The position numbers and the translations under genes are program-made. Below, in pieces: positions 1 to 6,380 of a DNA stretch of 12,461 nucleotides. The stretch is from Bacteroidales bacterium UBA2716 (GTDB lineage: Bacteria; Bacteroidota; Bacteroidia; Bacteroidales; UBA932): NCBI GenBank assembly GCA_002354005.1, contig DEKS01000157.1:1-12461 (forward strand), written 5' to 3'. The notes beneath the pieces were generated by a model that was not told where the DNA came from, did not search any database, and saw only the letters and a list, made by a program, of their open reading frames with translations. Position 1 is the stretch's first letter; every line of letters starts with the position of its first letter.

Positions 1-3000
1 AGCGCGGAGCAGACTTCCTGGATGAAGATGTCGTAGCTGCGGCCGTCGAAGACCAGGTGGTGGAAGTCGCTCAGAAGGTAGGTGTGGCCGCCTTCGGAAA
101 GGATTTCCACCTTGCCGAGGGGGCCTTTCCCCAGGTCGAAGGGGCTGGTGAAGCCTTCCCGTGCGGCCTGCAGGCTGCCTTCCCGCACGGTGACGGGAAC
201 GGGAATGTCTGTGGGAACCTGACAAATCTGTCCGTCCCGCTGCTCAAAGCGGCTCTGCAACGCCGGGTGGGCGGCCAGCACCTTTTCCACGGCCTGTTTG
301 AGCGCCCCGGCCGACACTTCTCCGGGGAAGGTCCACAGCATGGGAATGTTGTAGATGGTCTCGTGGGGGGCCTTCATGCAGTCCAGGTACACGCCGGCCT
401 GCTGGTTGGTGAGGGCCTGGGGGTGGAGAGATTCTTCGCTTCGCTCAGAATGACAGGAAGCTCGCTCAGAATGACAGGAAGCATCCCCGGCCATCCAGCT
501 TTTAAGAATCTCGTTCTCAATGCTTTGCAGGGTGGCTGTTTTGGCAAAGCTGTTCATATCGGCCTGAACGCCGTAGCGCTTAAACAGCTCCGTTGCCAGG
601 CGTAGGCCGCTCAGGGAGTTTAGCCCGTACAGCATCAGGGGTTCCGTGAGCCCGGCTCCTTCGATGCCGGTGGTTTCCTTCAGGAGGGCCGCCAGTTCTT
701 GTTCCAGGATGTTCAGCGGGGCGGCTTCCTGCCGGTCGGCCTTTTGCACCTGCGGCTTGGGCAGGGCCTTGCGGTCTACTTTCTGGTTTACGTTGAGGGG
801 GATGACGTCTATCTGCATGGTGACGGCGGGTACCATGTAGGGCGGTTTGCGTTCCAGGATAAAGGCGTTAAGCGCCTGGATGTCAATTTGTTTGTCGCTT
901 ACCACATAGGCGGCCATGAACTTGCCGCCGCCCTCCTGGTCGAAGGCCTGCACGGTGACGTCGCGGATGTCCGGGAATTCCCGGATGACGGCTTCCACTT
1001 CCTTGAGTTCAATGCGGAATCCGCGGATTTTCACCTGGGCGTCCTTCCGGCCGATAAATTCGATGTCTCCGTCTTCGCGGTAGCGCACGATGTCTCCGGT
1101 GCGGTACAGGCGCCTGTAAGCGGGGTTTTTGTCAAAGGGGTTGTCCAGGAAGGCCTCGGCCGTTTTTTCGGGCTTGCCCAGGTAACCGTCGCCCACCTGC
1201 TGTCCGGCGGTCCAGAGTTCGCCGGCGGCACCGGGAGGCAGCAGAGCACCGCCTTTGGACACCACATAGGTGCGGATGCCCGGCAGGGCCTGGCCGATAG
1301 GGATATTCTCTTCGGACACCTTCACTTCCTTGCTCAGCGTATAGCACAGGCTTTCGCTGGGGCCGTAGCAGTTGAACAGGCGGTAGCCGGGAAGCTGGAT
1401 CCGGGGCATTTTCTCGCCGCCGGTAAAGAGCACTTCCAGGCCTTTGCACTGCGGATAGGCGCTTACGAACTGCACGGCCACCTGTGTGGTCATCAGCACA
1501 TGCGTGATGCCGTTTTCTTCGTAATATTGGTGCAGGGCGGAGAGGTCCAGGCGGATTTCTTCGGGGACGATGTAAAGGCTGGCGCCGCTGACGCAGGCGT
1601 CGGCAAAGTCTCCCACAAAGGCGTCAAAGCCGAAGCTGGCATAGGCCGCCAGGCGGGAGCGGGAGCTGATGCCCAGGTTCACCGCACAGCGCCTGGCATA
1701 CAGGGATAGGCTTCTGTGCGGCAGCATGCAGCCCTTGGGCTGTCCCGTGGTGCCGCTGGTGTACAGAAGCGTGGCCAGCATGTCCATGCCGGGCTTTGCC
1801 TTCGGGCTGCCTTCGGGGAGGGCGGCAATCTCTTCCGTTTTCAGGACGGGCCCTTGGAAGCCTTCGACCAGATGCCCGTCGGTGATGAGGAGGGCCGCAT
1901 CGGCATCCTGAATCATGTATTGCAAACGTTCCGCGGGGTAGGAAGGGTCCAGCGGCTGGTAGGCGCAACCGGCTTTCAATACGCCAAGGGGCGCCAGGAA
2001 CATGTATTCGTTGCGTCCCAGGATAATGGAAACGACTTTTCCGCTGCCGATATGCTGCTCGATATAGGCGGCCAGCTTGTCGCTCAGCAGGTCTGCCTCC
2101 CGGTAGGTATAGCTGTGGTCTTTGTACTTTACAGCCGTCTGGGAGGGCGTTTTCCGGGCGTTTTCACGGAACAGGTCAAGCAGGGTTTTCTCCGGGTCAA
2201 GCCGGTCTTCCTGCGGCTGGAAGCCGTCCAGGGTTTTGATCTGGGCGGGAGAGGCGAAGTCCAGCCGGCCCACGGTATCGGCCTTTTTGAGCGAGAGGAC
2301 AGCCGTCGAGAGGCTTAGGGCGAAGTTTCTGAGGATGCTTTCCGAGTATTGGTCCGGCCTATACCAGAAACGCATTTTGTAGGGACCTTCCGCGGGCGTG
2401 AAGAATTCTGTGGACAGGCCGCCCAGCCCCGGAGGATTGGTGCGGAGGTCTTCTCCCGGGATGGTCTCCCCTCCCAGGACAAGGCTGGGATTGGCGGGGA
2501 CAAACTGTCCCTGGAAGCCGAAGTTGATGCCCGGGGTGAGGCCCAGGTAGGTGCTGCAGTCGGCTATCGAGAAGAAGGGACGGGCCCTGAGGCCCACAGC
2601 CTGGGCTTTCATTTGTTCCAGGACGTCTTTCAGCGGCGTTTCGGGGCCGGCATTCACATAGGCCGGCAGGGTGTGTACGCACATGGTGAAGGCGGTGCGG
2701 GAATCTGCGCCTTTGCGGCCGTTCCAGATGGTGGAGAAGCTGGCGGCGGTATCGGCGTTCCAGGCGGCCAGCGTCAGGCCGAAGAGGGCCGTGAAAAGGA
2801 CGCTGTCGGCATAGCGGTAGCGCTCCAGCACTTCGCGCATGGCGGCGGCGGAGAGCGGCAGGTCCACGGTGAGCTCCTTGTAGGCCTGTTTCGGGGCGTC
2901 GTAAACGTCCGGGATTATGCGGCTTTCGGTGTCGGCGGCCGCGCCGAACTCGGCGGCAAACCACGTCTTGGCCTCCTCGAAGGCCTCGCTTTCGCGCAGC

Positions 3001-3494
3001 TTCTGTTCCTCAAGGGCAAGTTGAGCGCCGCTTATCTTCTCGGCCGGAACTTCCCTGCCGTCGTAGGCGGCACTCAGGTGGTTCAGGATAATGGGGATGC
3101 AGGCCCCGTCGGCAATGATGTGGTGAAAGTCCACGTAAAGGTATGCGTCCGTGGGCGTTTTATAGATTTCCAGGCGGAAAAGCCTGTCCTGAAGTAGGTT
3201 CATGGGCATGGCAAAGCCCTTTCGGGCCTCCTCGATGCTGCCCACCTCCTTAATCTCGGCCGTCCATTGCTCTCCGGACTCCACCATGGCGGGGGCGCCG
3301 CTTTCGGTGCGGATGCGCGAGAGAATGTAGGGATGGGTGGATACCAGCGACTCCAGAGCCCCTTTCAGCTTTTCCAGCTCAATATGGCCGGGAAGCTTGA
3401 ACAGCAGCGCCTGCTGGTAATTGCCGGAAAAACGGTCCAGTCCTTGGCTGGCAAGGAAAATGCTCAGTTGGGCTTGGGAAAGGGGGGATGTCAT
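1..3494 (-). CDS. Nonribosomal peptide synthetase, N-terminal part (C-A-T-C...), runs off left edge
   Basis: The frame stays open from the ATG at 3494 to the window edge (1,164 codons). Domain 1 is a condensation domain (about residues 1-430) with LSQAQLSIF near the start and active-site HHIIADG at 124-130. Domain 2 is an adenylation domain (about 445-915): TYRE 463-466, TSGTTGQPKG 579-588, NCYGPSE around 708-714, YRTGD 797-801, and the A10 lysine K905 in NQKVDRKAL. Domain 3 is a carrier domain with phosphopantetheine serine S960 in GLNSLSGL. After a repeat-derived linker (about 1004-1023) a second condensation domain begins, with HHLVFDG at 1145-1151. It would activate one amino acid and condense it with an upstream acyl or peptidyl group, then pass it on; a phosphopantetheinyl transferase is needed in trans. 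An N-terminal C domain suits either lipoinitiation or a mid-line protein. Product, later modules and release domain lie outside the window. The start is supported by a promoter about 20 bp upstream and an A-rich leader. Confidence 0.95.
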   Translation of the reverse strand, partial: MTSPLSQAQLSIFLASQGLDRFSGNYQQALLFKLPGHIELEKLKGALESLVSTHPYILSRIRTESGAPAMVESGEQWTAEIKEVGSIEEARKGFAMPMNLLQDRLFRLEIYKTPTDAYLYVDFHHIIADGACIPIILNHLSAAYDGREVPAEKISGAQLALEEQKLRESEAFEEAKTWFAAEFGAAADTESRIIPDVYDAPKQAYKELTVDLPLSAAAMREVLERYRYADSVLFTALFGLTLAAWNADTAASFSTIWNGRKGADSRTAFTMCVHTLPAYVNAGPETPLKDVLEQMKAQAVGLRARPFFSIADCSTYLGLTPGINFGFQGQFVPANPSLVLGGETIPGEDLRTNPPGLGGLSTEFFTPAEGPYKMRFWYRPDQYSESILRNFALSLSTAVLSLKKADTVGRLDFASPAQIKTLDGFQPQEDRLDPEKTLLDLFRENARKTPSQTAVKYKDHSYTYREADLLSDKLAAYIEQHIGSGKVVSIILGRNEYMFLAPLGVLKAGCAYQPLDPSYPAERLQYMIQDADAALLITDGHLVEGFQGPVLKTEEIAALPEGSPKAKPGMDMLATLLYTSGTTGQPKGCMLPHRSLSLYARRCAVNLGISSRSRLAAYASFGFDAFVGDFADACVSGASLYIVPEEIRLDLSALHQYYEENGITHVLMTTQVAVQFVSAYPQCKGLEVLFTGGEKMPRIQLPGYRLFNCYGPSESLCYTLSKEVKVSEENIPIGQALPGIRTYVVSKGGALLPPGAAGELWTAGQQVGDGYLGKPEKTAEAFLDNPFDKNPAYRRLYRTGDIVRYREDGDIEFIGRKDAQVKIRGFRIELKEVEAVIREFPDIRDVTVQAFDQEGGGKFMAAYVVSDKQIDIQALNAFILERKPPYMVPAVTMQIDVIPLNVNQKVDRKALPKPQVQKADRQEAAPLNILEQELAALLKETTGIEGAGLTEPLMLYGLNSLSGLRLATELFKRYGVQADMNSFAKTATLQSIENEILKSWMAGDASCHSERASCHSERSEESLHPQALTNQQAGVYLDCMKAPHETIYNIPMLWTFPGEVSAGALKQAVEKVLAAHPALQSRFEQRDGQICQVPTDIPVPVTVREGSLQAAREGFTSPFDLGKGPLGKVEILSEGGHTYLLSDFHHLVFDGRSYDIFIQEVCSA
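428..482 (-). repeat. Dispersed palindromic repeat, copy 1, inside the NRPS gene, with 21-bp tandem duplication
   Basis: On the coding (minus) strand positions 455-428 give one repeat unit, TGTCATTCTGAGCGAAG continuing to GAATCTC. Positions 441-461 and 462-482 are identical 21-bp units, so part of the repeat is duplicated head to tail. The insertion is in frame and is read as two ASCHSER units followed by SEESL. It lies between the carrier domain and the second condensation domain, a flexible linker where extra residues should be tolerated. Related copies are at 8865-8893, 10569-10597 and 11517-11545. Confidence 0.9.
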
Positions 3495-3515
3495 GTCTTT
3501 TTCTTTAGGTTTGTA

Positions 3516-3523
3516 CAAATTTA
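3516..3523 (-). promoter_or_regulatory. Bacteroidetes-type -7 box for the NRPS gene
   Basis: The minus strand reads TAAATTTG, a perfect TAnnTTTG match, ending about 22 bp upstream of the NRPS start codon. No good TTTG -33 element is visible at the usual 19-21 bp spacing, so the promoter may be weak or need an activator. The leader between it and the ATG is purine-rich (AAAGAAAAAGAC), typical of this phylum. Confidence 0.6.
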
Positions 3524-3551
3524 GAATTTTCATTTGAATTATGTATCTTTG
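3521..3551 (+). promoter_or_regulatory. Promoter of the phosphatase/STAS/ybeY/mnmG operon
   Basis: TATCTTTG at 3544-3551 is a perfect TAnnTTTG -7 box. TTAG at 3521-3524 is a three-of-four match to the -33 TTTG, with a 19-bp spacer. The -7 box ends only 4 bp before the ATG at 3556, so transcription would begin at or beside that codon. It overlaps the divergent NRPS promoter region. Confidence 0.65.
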
Positions 3552-3555
3552 CCGC

Positions 3556-5661
3556 ATGAAAATCGCCAAAAGAAACTGGCTCTTCCGTTTGGGGATTGTG
3601 GTGATTGCGGCTTTGCTGATGGAGTTAATCTCCTTTATCCAGTACAGCCAGACCCGTAAGATAATGGAAGAGGAGATGAATATCAGGTCCCGCGTGGTTC
3701 TGGGAGCCATGGCCGACAGGATAGACCACGTCATGGAGCTCACGGAAGCCACCATGCGGGAGAACCTGCTGTATCTGAGGCGTAGCCTGGACCAGCCCGA
3801 TTCGGCCTCCCGGGCACTTGTTTACCTGATTGACGACAATCCGCATGTGGTGGGAGGGAGCCTGGCCTTCATCCCCGCTTATTATCCGTCCAAGGGGCGC
3901 CTGTTCGAGCCTTACGCCACCAAGGAAAACGGCCGGATTGTGCTGCGGCAGATTGCCGGCGACAAGCACGACTATACCCGGACAGACTTTTACATAGACG
4001 CGCTCAGCTCCGGAAAGGCCGATTGGTCCGACCCTTATTCCTACACCGACGGACAAACCCGCAACCTCATCTCTTACTCCTGCCCCGTTACCGACGCTTC
4101 CGGCCGCATCGTGGCCGTCTGCAGCCTGGACATGGACCTTTCCTGGATGGGAGACACCCTGAATGCCAGCCAGCGTTTTCCCTCTTCCTTCGGCCTGCTG
4201 CTCACGAAGGATTTCAGGCTGGTGGCCGGTCCCTCGCCCGACAAGATTTCCCCCGCCCTGGTGGAGCAGGCCCTGGGCCTCCTTCGCAGCGGGATGGAGA
4301 AATCGGCCGACGGAGACGTTTTCCTGCGTACTTTGAGCCTACGGAGAGACGCCTACTGGCAAATTGCCCAGGTTTACAAGTCGGACGAGGTTTATGCCCA
4401 TATCCGCCAGATTCGCTCGCGGCAGGTGATACTCCTTCTGCTGGGCCTGGCCGTGCTCTTTTTTATGATAGATCGCTTTGCCCGGAGCGAGCGGAAGCTG
4501 AGGTCGGCATCCGAGGAGCAGGCCCGGATTTCCGGCGAGCTGGCCGTGGCCCGGGACATTCAGCGGAAAATGCTGCCTACCGATTTCCCCGAGGGTGTTT
4601 TCGGCCGATTGGAACCGGCCCTGGAGGTGGGCGGAGACATCTACGATTTCTATATCCGGGACGGAAAGCTGTTTTTCTGTATCGGCGACGTGAGCGGAAA
4701 GGGGGTTCCGGCGGCGATGGTGATGGCCGTGACGCACTCTTTGTTCCGGATGGTTTCCAGAAAGGAGGAGAGTCCTTCCCATATTTTAGCCGCCCTGAAC
4801 GGGCAGCTTTGCAACAGCCGGGAGTCCAATATGTTTGTCACCTGCTTTGTGGGCTGCCTGGATTTATATACCGGGAAACTCCGCTTTGCCAACGCCGGGC
4901 ACGACAAGCCTTTTGTGCTGTCGGCCGGTGTTTCGCTCCTTCCCGCCAAGGCCAATCTCCCGCTGGGTGTTTTCCCGCAGACGGCCTTTGTTGAGCAGGC
5001 GCTGGAACTTTCTCCCGGAGACACGCTCTTCCTTTATACCGACGGCCTTACCGAGGCAAAGAACCTTTCCCGCAAGGCTTTGGGCCGTGACCGCGTCCAA
5101 GCGTGCCTTGCCGCCGGTCTTTCCTCCGGTGCAAATTCCGCCCCGCAGCTGGTTCAGGCCATGGCCCAGACGGTGCGTGCGTTTGTGGGAGAGGCGCCCC
5201 AAAGCGACGACATGGCCCTTCTTGCTATCCGTTACCTGCCCGGCGATTTGTTGCGTGAGCATATTGTCCTTACCAATCAAAAATCCGAAGTATCCCGTTT
5301 GAGCGACTTTGTCAAGGCCTTTTTTGAGCGCCTCTCCTTGGACCGCAAACAGGCTTCCGGCCTCCGTCTGGCCTTGGAAGAGACGGTGGTGAACGTGATT
5401 AATTACGCTTATCCCGCCGGAGAAGCAGGTGACGTTGCGGTTTATGCCGACAGCAACCACCGCGAGGTCCGTTTCACCGTTGTGGATTCCGGCTTCCCCT
5501 TTGACCCGACGGCTGTTTTGTCGGCCGATACCACCCTGGATGCTAAGAATAGGCCTATCGGCGGGCTGGGAATCTATCTTACGCGGAAGCTTGTAGATTC
5601 GGTCTCCTACTGCCGCAAGAACAATCAGAATGTATTAACTTTAACCAAATCCATATCATGA
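3556..5661 (+). CDS. Membrane sensor with SpoIIE/RsbU-type PP2C phosphatase fused to RsbW-type histidine-kinase-like ATPase domain
   Basis: The product is 701 aa from 3556. It begins with a membrane helix (about 8-25), then an extracytoplasmic sensor region of Cache/PDC type (about 30-285), a second helix (VILLLLGLAVLFFMI, about 293-307) and a short linker with ARDIQRKMLP, typical of RsbU-like proteins. The PP2C/SpoIIE domain carries metal-binding VGGD 358-361, DVSGKG 378-383, YTDGLTEA around D496 and SDD around D551/D552. A C-terminal GHKL ATPase domain follows, with the N-box at E608/N613, DSG 644-646 and GGLG 669-672. By family precedent the phosphatase activates a STAS protein and the ATPase domain phosphorylates it, so one polypeptide would hold both opposing activities. 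The STAS gene overlaps by 4 bp. An in-frame ATG at 3541 is rejected because it lies inside the promoter box. The signal sensed and the final target are unknown. Confidence 0.93.
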   Translation: MKIAKRNWLFRLGIVVIAALLMELISFIQYSQTRKIMEEEMNIRSRVVLGAMADRIDHVMELTEATMRENLLYLRRSLDQPDSASRALVYLIDDNPHVVGGSLAFIPAYYPSKGRLFEPYATKENGRIVLRQIAGDKHDYTRTDFYIDALSSGKADWSDPYSYTDGQTRNLISYSCPVTDASGRIVAVCSLDMDLSWMGDTLNASQRFPSSFGLLLTKDFRLVAGPSPDKISPALVEQALGLLRSGMEKSADGDVFLRTLSLRRDAYWQIAQVYKSDEVYAHIRQIRSRQVILLLLGLAVLFFMIDRFARSERKLRSASEEQARISGELAVARDIQRKMLPTDFPEGVFGRLEPALEVGGDIYDFYIRDGKLFFCIGDVSGKGVPAAMVMAVTHSLFRMVSRKEESPSHILAALNGQLCNSRESNMFVTCFVGCLDLYTGKLRFANAGHDKPFVLSAGVSLLPAKANLPLGVFPQTAFVEQALELSPGDTLFLYTDGLTEAKNLSRKALGRDRVQACLAAGLSSGANSAPQLVQAMAQTVRAFVGEAPQSDDMALLAIRYLPGDLLREHIVLTNQKSEVSRLSDFVKAFFERLSLDRKQASGLRLALEETVVNVINYAYPAGEAGDVAVYADSNHREVRFTVVDSGFPFDPTAVLSADTTLDAKNRPIGGLGIYLTRKLVDSVSYCRKNNQNVLTLTKSIS

Positions 5662-5960
5662 CAACCCGCATTGAAGAAATTGACGGCAAGCTTGTCGCTA
5701 CGCTCATAGGCGAACTGGACACGGCTGCCGCTCCCGAGACGGAAAAGGCCCTGCAGCCCCTTTTGGACAGCAAAGGAAAGGATATTGTTATTGACTGCAC
5801 GGAGTTGGAGTACATTGCCTCCAGCGGCCTCCGTCTTCTTTTGGGAATACTGAAACAGGCTCAGGAGGTAGGTTCCCGCGTTGTCCTGAAAAACGTGAAC
5901 GACGTGGTTAAGGATGTGCTGGACTTAACCGGTTTTGTAGCCCTTTTCGATATAGAGTAA
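5658..5960 (+). CDS. STAS-domain anti-sigma factor antagonist (SpoIIAA/RsbV-like)
   Basis: This 100-aa single-domain protein has the STAS pattern: an N-terminal beta segment with GELDTAAAP (18-26), a central strand IVIDCTELEYI (43-53) and the phosphorylation loop ASSGL at 54-58. By alignment to RsbV/SpoIIAA, Ser55 is the likely phospho-acceptor; the usual preceding Asp is Ala54 here. Its start overlaps the stop of the phosphatase/kinase gene (ATGA at 5658-5661), so the two are probably translationally coupled and made in similar amounts. The inferred role is the switch component: phosphorylated by the neighbour's ATPase domain and reactivated by its PP2C domain. No sigma factor lies nearby, so the downstream partner may be a different kind of effector. 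Confidence 0.93.
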   Translation: MTTRIEEIDGKLVATLIGELDTAAAPETEKALQPLLDSKGKDIVIDCTELEYIASSGLRLLLGILKQAQEVGSRVVLKNVNDVVKDVLDLTGFVALFDIE

Positions 5961-6380
5961 ATGGTTTCCTACTTTACAGAGGACATTGCGTTTCCGTTCA
6001 AGGAAAAGCGTCTGACTTCCCGTTGGCTCAAGTTTGTTGCAGAGAGTGAGGCCAAGCGTCTGGGAGATATATCGGTTATATTTTGTTCCGATAATTATAT
6101 TCTGGATGTCAATATAAAATATCTGAAACACGATTATTATACAGACATCATCACCTTTGACTACTGTGAAGGGAATCGGCTTAGCGGAGACCTCTTTATC
6201 AGCATTGATTCCGTACGCGAAAACGCCGCTTTTTACGGGACGGAGTTTGCGGATGAACTGAACCGGGTCATTGTCCATGGCGTGCTGCATCTGATTGGCT
6301 ACGACGATCATACGGAGGAAGATATTGCCGTTATGCGCGCCAAGGAGAACTACTACCTCTCCCAGCGTACTAAGGTATGA
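5961..6380 (+). CDS. ybeY: YbeY endoribonuclease (16S rRNA maturation / ribosome quality control)
   Basis: The protein is 139 aa, the usual YbeY size. It contains YYTDIITFDY and GNRLSGDLFIS, followed by the metal-site helix HGVLHLIGYDDH with H106, H110 and H117. In E. coli YbeY the third ligand is six residues after the second His; here that position is Asp116 and the His comes one later. From memory, Bacteroides homologues also have Asp at this spot, so it is probably a lineage trait and not damage. The ATG directly abuts the stop of the STAS gene and the gene overlaps mnmG by 4 bp, placing it in the same transcript. A stretch near 6065-6150 is notably AT-rich compared with the neighbours. 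Cytoplasmic, metal-dependent RNase acting on rRNA 3' ends. Confidence 0.95.
   Translation: MVSYFTEDIAFPFKEKRLTSRWLKFVAESEAKRLGDISVIFCSDNYILDVNIKYLKHDYYTDIITFDYCEGNRLSGDLFISIDSVRENAAFYGTEFADELNRVIVHGVLHLIGYDDHTEEDIAVMRAKENYYLSQRTKV

Noticed and set aside
699..1709. 336-codon open frame on the plus strand
   Set aside because: Antisense shadow of the NRPS adenylation domain, caused by GC-rich codon use.
3541..3555. In-frame ATG at 3541 as start of the phosphatase/kinase gene
   Set aside because: It overlaps the TATCTTTG promoter box and adds MYLCR before a normal membrane-protein N-terminus; 3556 is more plausible.
4023..4994. 323-codon open frame on the plus strand
   Set aside because: Alternative frame of the phosphatase gene; arginine/proline-rich translation without domains.
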